DNA of 64,000 nucleotides from Gaeumannomyces sp. JS-464 (GCA_002197995.1 NGZR01000001.1:8494001-8558000); one strand, 5' to 3'. Positions 10,101 through 23,166 are shown, counted from the stretch's first letter. Notes: generated from the sequence alone by a model not told the origin. Made by a program: numbers and translations.

Positions 10101-11637
10101 CGACGGACCCAGTCGCATTCCGCCATCGGCCTGTGTCGTCTGGCCTCATCCATTCTGCCTGCTATAGTCAGCCTGGCGGGAGCAGCGTGTTAAGGTTTCA
10201 GATCCGCCATGTCAGTGAGGGCACTTTATGCTGCCTCTCCTCCCGTTGCGGTGCTGGCGATGTCATGAATCAGCCCCGGCGCAGGTGGATCTGCTGACTT
10301 GTCCTCGTCACCGTCCGCTCTCCCGTGCAGCGTCCAGGGGCCGAGCGGGGATCGATCGCATCACCGACGAGCGCTCGCCTCATCCCTGGCATCCTGGGTC
10401 ACCCTGACTACCACGGGGATTTTTATTGGCGAGAAGGAACCCCCGGGGCGATCAACCAGCTCGAAATAACCGTCCCCTCAACCTCAAACAAGGAATGGCA
10501 CTGGAAGAATAGGCCGATATACGGTGTGCTGCGCTCGCGACACCCCGATTCGCCGTTTCTAACGCACTCTCGTACTGCCGGCGGCATGTGGGCTTCTGGA
10601 AGAATTCCTATTTGCGCGTGCTGGGCGCGGCCTGCTTGACGGTGCCGCTCTGTTTCCGCCTCCCATGCCCAAGTCTAATTGCCAGGACTGTATCGGGCGT
10701 TGAGACACTGCTGTCAATTCACCCGTCGGCTTCATCGCCAGACGAACGCGCGACGCTGGCGGCAAAGTGGCCATCTGTCTCGCTGTTATTCCCATCCGAC
10801 CTATGGACGGGACACGAGCTGCGTGTCAGCTAAAGAACAAGGCAGACAGACAGAATGGTCTTGCGGCCATTGTAGTAGTAGCCCGAGATGGCAATATGAA
10901 AGGCGTCTAGAATCCGGCCTGTCGCGTTCACGGGGGAGATATCTTCTTTCCCAAGCTCCGTTTGGATTATTATCTCATTTCATGGACTAGTCGTCGGCGC
11001 AACGTCATTGGCTTGCCCCCTTCTCTCGCAGCTGATTGCCGTCGAAACGCAGACAACCCCCCACGGGATTGCTGTTCCTGCTAATCTTACGAGCGTCGTC
11101 ACATTCGGGTCCTCTGCGAATGCGGAGCCCTATCAGCCCCAACGCAGCGCAACAATAGGTGACAGTGAGGGTGGGCTGGGCATTGAGCCCCGAGCAACGG
11201 CTGTAACCCTCCGCTGGGCCGCCGACGACAGACGACGCGTTCGGGGATCCCGCACAACCCTCGGTCAGGCCATGTTCAGGGTTGCCAACCGTTCCATGTC
11301 CCTGCGCGGTGGGAGCACCGCAAAAGGCGGTAACGACGCTGGTACTGCTGCAGAATCTCGTGCAGCTGCGGGCGCACCTGTTCCTCGACAGGGACCCGGG
11401 GCCGCCAGGGCGGGCATCCATGCAGGGCACCACCACACCTCCACGCACGGCCCTGCCGCCCCCCTTGCCCCCCTCACCTCTGCTGGGTCCGTCTTTGAAT
11501 CAGGCCCTTCCCTGTCCCGGCAGACCGAGTCGAATCTTGTTGAAAATGCGAATACCCCCGCCGCTTCCTTCCCTGACGGCCGTTGTGCCTACCTGACCCG
11601 TCCACTCCCTATCCCTCCCAGAGTCAACCATCCAACC
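7130..11637. other. 4.5-kb stretch without a recognisable gene
   Basis: Between the divergent profilin and unknown-protein starts lies about 4.5 kb in which no open frame resembles a known protein. The longest frames (about 170-190 residues near 8.8-9.9 kb) have compositions rich in Cys, Arg, Ser and Trp without repeated hydrophobic or charged patterns, and overlap open frames on the other strand, as random frames do. The open frame of the next gene extends upstream of 11638 to about 11008, but this part looks like translated 5' UTR. A long regulatory region, a non-coding RNA or a decayed gene are all possible; nothing in the sequence decides between them. Confidence 0.5.
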
Positions 11638-13565
11638 ATGGCATCACGACCGAGTACCTCTGGCGGCCTCAAAGCGCCGCCCAGCTTCGACAGCATGAAC
11701 GACCGGAGGATATCGAGGGACGACATGTTCCTGAAAGCTTCCGGAACGACAGTGGAAAACAAGAGGATCTCGAGAGACGATATGTTTGTGGGAACTCGAA
11801 AACAACCCGGCTGGACCAGGCCAGCACTATCAGTCATGCCCCGTGTTGGACCTGCACAATCCTTGGAGTCTAGCCCTGCCCGCCTATCGCCGGCGGCCAC
11901 GGTAGGCCCCGTGCCTCAGTTTGAACGGAGAGGAACGGTCGACTCCCACATGTCTGGTGACATCCCCATCGGCATGGCCATTGGGAGCCCAACTCACATC
12001 CCGTCTGGTCTTTCCACGACGTGGCTACCACAGCAAGCGCCGCCAGCAGCAGAGCCTGCTGTGAGGTCGGAGCCTCCACGGCAGCCACCGACCGAGCCTG
12101 TTACCGTGAAGCGCTCCAAGACCGGGAGGCGCAGGCTCTTTAGTCTATTCAGCAAGAAGAGCACATCAGACGAGGTTAAAACTGTCCAACCTCCAGGACC
12201 CCCTGCTGTGGACTTCTCCAAAGCCGTGTACACAGCGACAGCAGAATCAACATCGTCGAAAGTATCCATTTCGAGGAGCACCACATCTGCCGGCGGCAAA
12301 GGCTCTACTCGACCCCCCGCCATCGTCCGGACGAACACGGAGCCGTCCCGCCAAACCCCCGCTGGCGCCCAGCCCAGCATGCCGCCAAGAAACGGCTCGT
12401 TCGAGCCGGACTGGCGCCGGCGCCAGAAGGAGATGGGCGTCTCTGGGCCGATGAACCTGACTGCCTCGCCAGCTGCCTCGTCGACTTCTGCGGGGAAAGG
12501 TCTCCTTTTGGACGTCGAGATCCCTTCTATCAAGATGGAGCGGTACAGCGTCATGTTTGGAAGTCTCCTGGATGCTAGGCGCGACTCTGCTCTCCTCAAC
12601 AGGCGGCAAGCCGCCATGGAGAAATTGCATGCCATCAGCGACAGAGTGATGGCGGAGCAAGGGGTGAAGGAGGCGCCGACCGCACATCCACGAAGGGCAA
12701 CATCACCGCAGACGATCATGGAGTCGCCTATAGTCTCATCACTAGCGTTCGCCATGTTTCCGACTCCACCACAATCGCGGCCTGAGAGGTTCGCAGGGCC
12801 GGCTCCCATGTCGCCTACGACGAGGATGCGCTCGAACACGTCTCCTGCGAACCTACCGTCTCCCATGCAGTCCACTTTTGGCAGTGACGCCCTGGCGCGA
12901 CCAGTCCAGGCTGCGGCAGCACCAGCGGCCCCCACCAGGGCGTTTCCCATCACTCAGAAGGTCATGTACTTCGAGCCGAACCAGTCAAGCCTGATCCTCG
13001 ACTCCCCGGACAGTCTGGAAGATGATGGAAACTTCTCCCCAAGGCCCATCACGCAGTCACAACCTTGAAGCCCAACATTGCCGAGCCGCAGTGGCAGATT
13101 ATAACCCCGCCGGCGTCAGCCGCGCCCTCGAGCACATCGTCGTCGAGCGTGGGAAGCAGCGGCGCCGCGCGGAAGCGGTCGCCGTCGGTCGCGTCGTCGG
13201 TGCGGACAAACATCACCAAGCCGTCGCTCGAGATCGAGGAGTCGGACTCGGCCCTCAAGGCCGCGGTGGAGATCTCCATCGCGCGCCAGATCAGCGTCTC
13301 CCGCCAGCAGAGGAACCTTCTCCTGCCGCTGCACACGGGATCAAATTCCATACGGCAGGGGGCCGGGGCCGCTTCCGTCAGGAGCGTGAGCCCTCACGGC
13401 GGCGGGCCCGGCAGCGCTTCGACCAGCCCCGTCAAGCTGGGCAAGAACGAGCGCCTGGTCGAGTCTGTCGCCTCGACCCCGACGCTCATCCAGCCGCCTC
13501 ATACCCCGGACTCCCAGCTCCTCAACTACCGGAAGAGCTCGCGGGTGGTCCTCGAGGCGGCATAA
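11638..13565 (+). CDS. Serine/proline-rich fungal protein of unknown function (one frame break)
   Basis: I do not recognise a domain. The frame from 11638 (context ccaaccATGG) encodes MASRPSTSGGLKAPPSFDSM and continues for about 475 codons. A one-base loss near 13063 (CCC read as CC) then interrupts it, and the last about 165 codons resume in the next frame (KPNIAEPQWQIITPP onward) to a stop at 13565; about 642 residues in all. Visible features: a duplicated motif RISRDDMFLK/RISRDDMFVG near residues 22 and 42; a basic patch KRSKTGRRRLFSLFSKKS; a non-repetitive, more structured block with EPDWRRRQKEMGVSGP and IKMERYSVMFGSLL followed by a predicted helix LNRRQAAMEKLHAISDRVMA; long disordered Ser/Pro/Thr stretches elsewhere. 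This layout suits a regulatory or scaffold phosphoprotein, but that is inference. An in-frame upstream ATG at 11272 exists; 11638 is preferred for its context and for composition. Confidence 0.6.
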
Positions 13566-15067
13566 CCAGATCCCGGAAATCTTAACCCGATCTTTTTCTT
13601 CCTCTCGTTTGTCACCAGGTTGCGCATACAGGGTCCATCACCTTATTTTTTTTTCTTCCTTACAAGTCGTTCCTGGAGCGATAACGGATATTGGAAGTTT
13701 CTTGTTATTCTTCTGCTTTTGGGCAAGGCGCCCCGGCATAATGGTTTGGTCATGAGACTACAAAACAAACTAATATGGTGCACGCCAACGCCCCCCCCAT
13801 TTTTTTCTGAATCAAAAGCCGAGAGATTAGGCCGCGGCGGAGTTTGTGTGGATTTTCTTCGTCTCTTTTTTCGCAGTTGCGCTGATTAACGCGGCAGCGA
13901 CACAGCATGCGGACTTTCTGTGCGTGCTTTGGCCCATGCGTCCCATCCTGGCTTTGCTTCCTTTCCTTTTTTTTACTCTTGGGTGGTGTGTTTGGCCGTT
14001 GGGGATCCCCGATAAGCCTTGATGGCCTGGTGTTTCTTTCTTGCTTCTCTTTCATTTGGATCGAATTTCCTTTGTTTTAGATACCACCTTTTTTGTCCTG
14101 TTTTACGACCAGGACAACCAGAAAATGACACAGGCCATGGAAGAGGGAGGATTCACGTCTAGGTACCTAGATAACAATGTGTCGGAAGCTTCTCCTCGGA
14201 CCACCCCTGCCCCGCCGCATTCGCCAAAACTTGGGCTCGTCGATTCCCTCGCTGCTGCAGGATACACTGGTCAAGTCACTTTGGATGGTACCGGACCTGC
14301 GTCAGACAGACACTTCGGCTCCCAGGGATCCCGCGCATCCGCTGGTCTTTTGATATGGGGTCTCCCCTCTCTCCACAGATCCTGACCCGCCCCGTCGTGG
14401 CTGGATTTTGACCTCTGACGGTTCCGGGGGTCCAATGCTGAAAGAATCAAAGGCTTGGCTTGCAAGGCATCATCGAGACATGGCGGGTTCGGATTGCTAG
14501 CCCGAAAGTCGCTGCCTCCCACGCTCGTTTACGCCAAAAAAGAGGACACCGCATTGCTTCATTTCCTGTCCTTTGTTTCTTGCGTCTTTTTTTTTTTTTT
14601 TTTTTTTTTTCCTTGTCGCCGACGAGCCACGATGACCCAAGCACGTGGATCGCCTTGACCGGCACAAGGTTCGTGTCTTGAAGCCCGGGTCGAGAGGGGA
14701 TGAACACCGCCGCGCAGACAGGTCGGGGTAAGCCGGGCACCACATTTCATGCGCGCTCTCGAGGTGCGCGCTGTCGTAGCAGGCCAAACGATTGAAAAAA
14801 AGGGGTCACGGGAAGCCATGGTCGCGTTATATAATATGGTCTGCTGGACAAGTCGAGTCAAAAAGGAGAAGTAAAAAGAAGCAGAAAAGAAGCAGGAGAC
14901 TACGAGATCCAAAATAAATCCAGCAAGGAGCGCCGCGGGAGGCAGGGGGATATTATACTCCCGACAAACAAAGAAACGCCTTGATATAAAACGGAACCAT
15001 GCAGCAGCAAGTAGCAGCGTCGATAAAAATCTTCACGTGGCCACGACAAACAACCTCCTTGCCGGCT
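13566..15067. other. Convergent 3' region with T24 run
   Basis: About 1.5 kb between the unknown serine-rich gene and the 3' end of ykt6. It is rich in T tracts on the plus strand, including an uninterrupted T24 at 14587-14610. I see no conserved open frame. The part nearest ykt6 probably contains its 3' UTR. Confidence 0.5.
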
Positions 15068-16222
15068 CTACATGACGACACAGCACGAGTTCTGCTTCTT
15101 TGCTTGTGCTGTAGTGGGCGTGACGAACCATCGGGTTAGCGTCTGTGTTGTTTTTCACAAGTGAAATGAGAAAGAGAGAGAGAGAGGCATACTATAGAAC
15201 ATCTTGCTCTGGGCGCTCAGGCCGTCGCTTTTGGCGACGAGGTCATCGATCTTCTCGCCGCGCTGGAGGACCGATTCGATGGTCTTGTGCAGCACAATCT
15301 TGGTCTCGTCGAGCTCCTTCTGGATCTTGAGGATGCTGTCGGCCTCGTGGGGGTCCTGGTACTTGACAATATACTCCTGCAGCTCGGGGAAGGGCAGGGT
15401 CACGTCGCCCGTGGCCCAGGCAGAGCGCGGGTGCTTGGTCAGGAACTCGTCCACCACCTTGGACAGCAGCTGGTGCGCCACCAGCGCCGGGTACGCGTGA
15501 TCCGAGATGATGATGCCGCACACGCCCTCGGTGCGCCCGTAGGCGTGGAATGTGTATTCTGTGTGGTAGGGGGCTTGGTTAGTATATCTCCGACTGGCTC
15601 TCCATGCCGCTCCTCTCCCCTCGGTGGGCCAAAGTTACCATTTTCCTCTACGTCTTGCCGTTGTCCGGGCTGCAGCGTGGTTCATGGTTAGTAAAAAGCT
15701 TTCGCCAAGCTATGAATTGGGGACGTGCGGCGTACCTTGGTACGCTCGGCAACCGTCTTGGAGGTGAAGGTCATGAACTCGGCATAGCTAGAGGGAGAAG
15801 CCGGACGCAATCAGGAGTCAGTTGTATTCGGGGCGAGCGATAGTCATCTTGTTCGATACCTCGCCGCCGTTTCTGTCCTCCCATCCTGGGTATGCCGCAG
15901 TCCTCTGGAATCGGCGGGCGGAGGCGGAGGCGGCGGCGGTGGCGGCGGGGTTTGCGGGAGGGCAAAACGCACTTGGAGCGAGTGAAGCGGGAGTACGAGC
16001 TCAGCTCCTTCTCGGCGACGATCTCGTGCGCCGGCTTGGACTCGTTGCGGAAGATCTAGAATGGACGGAAGCGTTTGTCGGTGCGCGTTAGCCCTGCCGT
16101 CGACTCGCGTCCCCAGCATGTCCCAACGGTTTCCCTCCTCGTTGCTCGCGTGGGTGTCGCGCGCAGGGGACTCCCATTGCTTCGGCGGGCATCCAACGTA
16201 CTCCGATGTAGTGCAGCTTCAT
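15068..16222 (-). CDS. ykt6: R-SNARE Ykt6, six exons
   Basis: Ykt6 is a prenylated, non-transmembrane R-SNARE used in ER-Golgi, endosomal, vacuolar and autophagosomal fusion. Exons: 16202-16222, 15973-16055, 15736-15787, 15639-15669, 15193-15558 and 15068-15108; 197 residues, normal for the family. The N-terminal longin domain starts MKLHYIG then IFRNESKPAHEIVAEKELSS, and includes AEFMTFTSKTVAERTKPGQR and GVCGIIISDHAYPALVAHQL. The SNARE motif runs through LDETKIVLHKTIESVLQRGE, with the central-layer Arg in LQRGE, and SDGLSAQSKMFY. The last exon gives KKQNSCCVVM: a CAAX box (CVVM) for farnesylation preceded by a second Cys for palmitoylation, as expected of Ykt6. No frame break. It diverges from slh1, with 675 bp between starts. 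Confidence 0.95.
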
Positions 16223-16897
16223 CGTGGCGGCGGGATGGGGCGTGGCCTGGGTGTGTTTGCTTCAAGCGGCGGTCGGGATCGCTCGACCGCTCTTCGTCGT
16301 TTTGGAGGTGCGGGGGCCGTTTTGGACGGGTCGGATGGGGCGGGTTCGATGCAGAGCGGCACAGGGCAGGAATCGTCGATGTGCTTCCAGACCGAAAGCT
16401 GGCTGCCTGGTGGTGATGTGGCCGTCAATCAAAGAAGCTAAGGGTCGATGTCGTCCTTGTTCGGGCTTGGCCTCGGCGCGGTTGGTGGCTTGCGACGGCC
16501 TGACCTCAATGGATGCCAGCTGCGTCACATGGATGCACCGAATTGGATGCCCCGCTCCACGATGATCCCGAATCAGAAATCCATCAGTTGATGGCTCATT
16601 CTGACAGGGTACTGGGTTTGGCCGCTATAACTGCTGGCAGTTCAGTGCTTCCATCCACTATTCGCTCCCTATTTCCGGCGTGACTCTTTCGCTCAGCCGC
16701 CCAGTGTGGGCCTGCAGCTTCAATTCTGCAGGTGCCTCAGCTTCACCCCACGCTGTGTGTTTGATGAGTGAGATTCCTGGGCCTGAGGTTCACATCAATG
16801 ATATATTCGGCTCTAGCCCAGACTGGCAAACTCTCTTGCATAGTCCCAACCTGTTCAGCCCGTCAATCACTCGACTATCAGTAAGAGGAATCCACAC
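16223..16897. promoter_or_regulatory. Bidirectional promoter region ykt6/slh1
   Basis: The 675 bp between two divergent start codons must carry the promoters of both genes. I cannot identify a TATA box or a specific factor site with confidence. Confidence 0.4.
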
Positions 16898-19800
16898 ATG
16901 TCAGCCAAGGTAGCCGGCGAGTCCATCGCCCAATGGCGGGCTCAAGTCACCGCCATGAAGGCCGCCATCGCAGCCCTGGACTTGCCCCCTAGGAGCGGCA
17001 GCGGGGACGACTATGACGACGACGACGATTTTGGCTCCTCGACCAGCCCCGGAGCTTCAGGTCACGATGTTTGGGATTTCATTTCTGACGATGAGCTGGA
17101 TGAGATCGACTTCGACGATGAGCCCGACTTTGGCGGCGGCGCCTCCAACTCTCCATACGGCGCACAGTGGCTGGCCTCTCGATGTGATCAGGTCGCTTCA
17201 AGAAAAGGTGGTCTCTCCTCGGGCCCGCTGCGGGATCAGATTCTAGTTCTCCTAAGGTCTAGCCGATCCGAGGAAGAGCTACAACCTGCCTTGACGGATC
17301 TGCTAGGCTTTGACGACCTGGATTTCGTTATCGACCTCATCTCCAACCGCCAAGCAGTCCTAGCCGGAAACGAGCCGGAGCCTGACGGGGCCGTCATGGG
17401 ACCAGGGGGCTCGCGGCTTCTCAACAGGGCACAGAGGGAAGAAGCGCTCCGACGGCAGGACTTTAAGCATAAAAACGCCACCTTGGCGGCGGCCGGCTCC
17501 AAGGAGCCCCAGTATCCTCACGTTTACCGGGCCTTCAACCCTGGCAACTCCCTAAACCATGCTGGAAAGCGGTATGCCTTGCCCGTGGGCAGCGAGCGGC
17601 TTGAGTTCCCCAAATATGAGGAATACTTCATCCCCGCGGGCAAGCCCGGAACCCTTTGGCCCGGACATACTCTGGTACCGATCGTGGAGATGGACGGCCT
17701 CTGCCAGAGGACGTTTCGGGGCTACAAGACACTGAACCGCATGCAGAGTCTGTGTACCCGATCGCCTACAAGACAAGCGAGAACATGCTCGTCTGCGCGC
17801 CCACCGGCGCAGGAAAGACTGATGCTGCAATGCTCACCATCTTGCACACCATCAGTCAGTACGTGACACCGAATCCCCTGGAGAACATGACGGCCACCGA
17901 GTTCGCCGTCCAGGCTGAGGACTTCAAGATCGTGTACGTGGCCCCCATGAAGGCCCTGGCGGCCGAAATCACGGAAAAACTGGGCAAGCGACTCGCCTGG
18001 CTTGGCATCCGCTGCCGCGAGTACACGGGAGATATGCACCTCACCAAGGCCGAGATCGTGCAGACCCAGATCATCGTCACTACGCCAGAAAAGTGGGATG
18101 TGGTGACGCGCAAGGGCACCGGCGACACCGAGCTAGTGCAAAAGGTGCGCCTACTCATCATCGACGAGGTGCACATGCTCCACGACGAGCGCGGTGCCGT
18201 GCTCGAATCCCTGGTGGCCAGAACCGAGCGTCAGGTCGAGAGCACCCAGTCCCTGATTCGCATCGTCGGGCTCAGTGCAACGCTGCCCAACTTCATCGAT
18301 GTTGCCGACTTCCTCAAGGTCAACCGCTACCAGGGGCTATTCTACTTTGATGCTTCCTTCCGCCCTGTGCCGCTGGAACAGCACTTTATTGGAGTCAAGG
18401 GGAAGGCGGGATCAAAGCTGTCGAGGGATAATCTGGACGATGTTGCCTTCGACAAGGTCAGGGAGATGCTCGAGCGAGACCACCAGGTCATGGTGTTTGT
18501 GCATTCACGGCGAGATACCATGCAGAGCGCCAAGATGCTGTATGAGAAGGCCGTCGACCAGGTCTGTGTCGACCTTTTCGACCCCAGCAATCATCCCAAG
18601 TACGAGAACGCAGTCCGGGATATGAAGACCTGCAAAGCGAGAGAGCTGCGGGACCTGCTCCCCAAGGGTCTCGGCATCCATCACGCCGGCATGTCACGCT
18701 CGGATCGGAATCTCATGGAGCGGCTTTTTGCCGAGGGCGTCCTCAAGGTCCTCTGCTGTACCGCAACACTTGCTTGGGGTGTCAACCTGCCGGCCGCGGC
18801 CGTCGTTATCAAGGGCACTCAGGTCTACAGCGCGCAGGAAGGAAAATTTGTCGACCTGGGCATCCTCGATGTCCTCCAGATTTTCGGTCGTGCTGGTCGC
18901 CCGCAGTTCGAGGACACGGGTATCGGCATGATATGCACCACGGCCGACAAGCTGCCTCATTATCTCACCGCTGTCACGGACCAGCTGCCAATCGAATCCA
19001 GGTTCTCCTCAAAGCTGGTCGACAACCTCAACGCTGAGATCTCTCTGGGAACCGTCACTTCTATACCCGAGGCCGTGCAATGGATTGGTTACTCATACCT
19101 TTTTGTGCGCATGCGCAAGAATCCCATGGCCTATGGCATTGGCTGGGCCGAGTTCGAGCAGGATCCTGAGCTTGTACAGAGACGGCGAGACCTGGCGATC
19201 CAGGCGGCACGGATACTGCAGCAGAACCAGATGGTCATCTTTAACGAGACAACTGAAGAGCTCCGTAGCAAGGATATCGGGCGCATCGCCAGCCAATTCT
19301 ACATCCTTCACTCCAGCATCCAGATATTCAACAAGATGATGACGCCTTATGCGACCGAGGCCGATATCCTCAAGATGATCTCGATGAGCGGCGAGTTTGA
19401 CAACATCCAGTCGCGGGATAGTGAGGCCAAGGAGCTCACACGCATGAGGCATGAGCCCCGTATTGTGCCGTGCGACGTGGGCGAGGGCATCGACACTCCC
19501 CAGGCAAAGACGAATATCCTCCTGCAGGCCTACATCTCCAAGGCGCAGCCCGAGGACTTTGCCCTGACCAACGACCTGAACTACGTGGCCCAGCAGGCCG
19601 GACGCATCTGCCGAGCTCTGTTCATGATCGCGCTCAACCGCCGCTGGGGCCACCAGTGCCTTGTACTGCTCACCCTAGCAAAGTCCATCGAGAAGCGTGT
19701 GTGGCCTTTCCAGCACCCGCTGCACCAGTTCGAGCTCCCCAAGTCGATTCTGAACCAACTGGACGCCAAGGAGGTGCTGACGATCGGCGCCCTGCGCGAC

Positions 19801-22800
19801 ATGGAGCCGGCTGAGATCGGGGGCCTCGTTCATAACCATGGCGCGGGCACCAAGGTGGCCAACATTCTCAGCCACTTCCCCACCATCAGCGTCGAGGCCG
19901 AGATCGCGCCGCTGAACCGCGACGTCCTGCGCATCCGGCTCTATCTCTACCCCGACTTCCGCTGGAGCGACCGCATCCACGGCACCTCCGAGTCCTACTA
20001 TGTCTGGGTCGAGAACTCGGAGACTTCGCAGATCTACCATCACGAGTTCTTCATCCTCAGCCGCCGCAAGCTGCACGACGACCACGAGCTCAACTTCACC
20101 ATCCCGCTCGCAGACCTACTGCCGACCCAGATCTACGTGCGCGCCGTCTCGGACCGCTGGCTGGGCGCCGAGACGGTGACGCCCGTGTCGTTCCAGCACC
20201 TCATCCGCCCTGACACCGAAAGCGTGTACACGGACCTGCTGGACCTGCAGCCGCTGCCCATCACAGCCCTCAAAAACCCGGCGCTGGAGGAGGTCTACGC
20301 CCAGCGCTTCCAGTACTTCAACCCCATGCAGACCCAGATTTTCCACACCCTGTACCACACCCCGGCCAACGTGCTGCTGGGCTCGCCCACGGGCAGCGGG
20401 AAGACGGTGGCGGCCGAGCTGGCCATGTGGTGGGCCTTCCGCGAGCGCCCGGGCTCCAAGGTGGTCTACATTGCGCCCATGAAGGCGCTGGTGCGCGAGC
20501 GTATCAAGGACTGGGGCGGCCGCCTGGCGCGCCCCATGGGCCTGAAGCTCGTCGAGCTGACGGGCGATAACACGCCCGACACACGCACCATCAAGGACGC
20601 CGACGTCATCATCACGACGCCCGAGAAGTGGGACGGCATCTCCCGTAGCTGGCAGACGAGGGGCTACGTCCGGCAGGTCAGCCTCGTCATCATCGACGAG
20701 ATCCACCTGCTGGCGGGCGACCGCGGGCCCATCCTCGAGATCATCGTGTCGCGCATGAACTACATCGCCGCCTCGACCAAGAGCTCGGTCCGGCTGCTGG
20801 GCATGTCGACGGCCTGCGCCAACGCGACGGACCTGGGCAGCTGGCTCGGTGTCAAGGAGGGGCTCTTCAACTTCCGCCACTCGGTCCGCCCCGTGCCGCT
20901 CGAGCTCTACATCGACGGCTTCCCCGAGGTCCGCGGCTTCTGCCGCTGATGCAGTCCATGAACCGCCCGACCTTTTTGGCCGTCAAGAACCACAGCCCGG
21001 ACAAGCCCGTCATCGTCTTCGTGCCGTCGCGCCGCCAGACCCGCCTGACGGCAAAGGACCTGATCAACCTGTGCGGCATGGAGGACAACCCAGGCGCTTC
21101 CTCAACATGGACGAGGACGACCTGCAGCTCAACCTGGCGCGCGTCAAGGACGACTCGCTCAAGGAGGCCATCAGCTTCGGCATCGGGCTGCACCACGCGG
21201 CCTGGTCGAGTCGGACCGGCAGCTGGCCGAGGAGCTCTTCCTCAACAACAAGATCCAGATCCTCGTGCACGAGCACTCTAGCGTGGGGCGTCAACCTGCC
21301 GGCGCACCTCGTCGTCGTCAAGGGCACGCAGTTTTACGACGCCAAGATCGAGGGCTACCGCGACATGGACCTGACCGACGTGCTGCAGATGCTGGGGCGA
21401 GCCGGGCGCCCCAGTTCGACAACTCGGGCGTGGCCCGCATCTTCACGCAGGACTCCAAGAAGGACTTCTACAAGCACTTCCTGCACACGGGCTTCCCCGT
21501 CGAGAGCTCGCTGCACACGGTGCTGGACAACCATCTGGGCGCCGAAGTCTCGCCGAGACCATCGTGACCAAGCAAGACGCGCTCGACTACCTGACGTGGA
21601 CTTCTTCTTCCGCCGGCTTCACAAGAACCCGTCCTACTACGGGCTCGAGATCGCGGCCGAGGAGCAGACCAGCATCGCGGCGCAGGAGGCGGCCAACGAA
21701 TTCATGATATCCATGGTTGACAAGTCGCTCTCGGAGCTGGCCGAGTCGCAATGCGTCGAGGTGTACCCTAACGGCGACGTCGACCCGACGCCGCTGGGCA
21801 AGATCATGAGCTACTACTACCTCTCGCACAAAACCATCCGGCACCTCGCCCGCCACGCCCGTGCCGGTGCCAGCTTTGCCGACGCGCTCTCGTGGATGTG
21901 CCGGCGACCGAGTACGACGCGCTTCCCGTGCGGCACAACGAGGACCTCATCAACGCCGAGCTCTCGCGTGCGCTGCCGATCCCGGCCGACGACGCCGCCT
22001 TCGGCGGGCTGCCCATGTGGGACCCGCACGTCAAGGCCTTCTTGCTGCTACAGGCGCACATGTCGCGCGTCGGGCTGCCCATCACCGACTACGTGGGCGA
22101 CCAGACCAGCGTCCTGGACCAGTCTATCCGTATCATCCAGGCCTCGATCGACGTGCTCACCGAGCTGGGCTACCTGTCGAGCTGCCTCGAGATGATCAAG
22201 CTGTTGCAGTGCGTCAAGTCGGCGCGCTGGCCCACGGACCCTCCACTGTCCATCCTGCCCGGTGTCAACCCAGAGGCCTTGAGCAACAGTAGTAGCAGAA
22301 AGGGCAAGGGGAAGCATGCCGCTGAGGATGCTGAAGGCGGCCACGCTAGCACCGCGCTTACAAAGCTGACCGCCATGGCGAGCGGGCAGTGGAACAAACT
22401 GGCTAGAGACCTGTCTATCCCGCAGAGCCAGCAGGCTAGGTTCCTGCGGGCCGTGTCGGTGCTCCCCCACGTCGGCGTATCCGTAGAGGACGTCAAGGCA
22501 GGGTCTCTGACGGTGGCGCTGAAGCGACTCAACGCCGTGGTTCGAGCGCGAGGGCAGGATTTTCGCCCCAAAGTACCCCAAGCCGCAGACAGAGGGCTGG
22601 TTCGTGGTTGTGGGCGACCTGGCCACTGACGAGATCGTGGCGGTCAAGCGAGTGGGCTGGTTCTCACAGTCATCGTCTTCAGGAGGCAAAGGCAAGAAGG
22701 AGGGAGGAGGTGCAGGTGGCGGTGGTATCGGGCCCGGATCGAAACCGGTCGCGAGGGCCGTGATTAAGCTTCCGGACCCGGATCCGGATAGCGAGGCCGG

Positions 22801-22936
22801 GAGGAACGGCAGGAAGCTGGACGTGTTAGTCGTCAGCGATGCGTACGTCGGTATGGAGTACCGGGTGAACGGGGTCCAGGTGCCAGGCCTCCCCGCGGTG
22901 GATGACGACGTGCGCAAGGCAAAGGAGGCAAAGTAG
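16898..22936 (+). CDS. slh1: Ski2-like tandem-cassette RNA helicase Slh1/ASCC3 (ten frame breaks)
   Basis: Slh1 (Rqt2; human ASCC3) is the helicase of the ribosome-quality-control trigger complex that splits collided ribosomes. No intron is evident; about 2,016 codons after allowing for breaks, close to yeast Slh1. Cassette 1: Walker A in [14 protein letters not shown] (near residue 302), [11 protein letters not shown] (near 421), [27 protein letters not shown]. Cassette 2: [15 protein letters not shown] (near 1161), [12 protein letters not shown] (near 1266), [22 protein letters not shown]. Sec63-type domains follow each cassette, the second continuing to the end ([14 protein letters not shown]). 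Frame changes are needed near 17750, 20941, 21091, 21199, 21270, 21412, 21550, 21600, 21904 and 22540; each fits loss of one or two bases, with protein similarity continuing directly across. The total closes in frame. Brr2 is the main alternative, but the acidic N-terminus with [13 protein letters not shown] fits Slh1. I read it as a functional gene in an error-containing assembly. Confidence 0.88.
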
Positions 22937-23166
22937 TGGGAGGGCTTTGAGAAATAGAGTGTAAAGATGGATGAAGCGATGCGGAAATGAATTGAAGCAG
23001 ACGAGGAGAGTGGGCAAGGTAGAAACCCAACATAGAGGGCCTCTGAGATGATTATGACACTGAGTATTTAAATATTGAAAATTCTGTTTATTTTCGTGTC
23101 TTATGAGGCCGTGATGAGTTCTAGACATACCAGATCATTGTTTTCTCCTCGACAGTAGCATCCGTA

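Noticed and set aside
20849..22936. Slh1 3' half as a pseudogene or as programmed frameshifting sites
   Set aside because: Ten breaks with conserved protein resuming at each, and similar breaks in many other genes, fit an assembly artefact better; no slippery-site plus pseudoknot pattern was evident.
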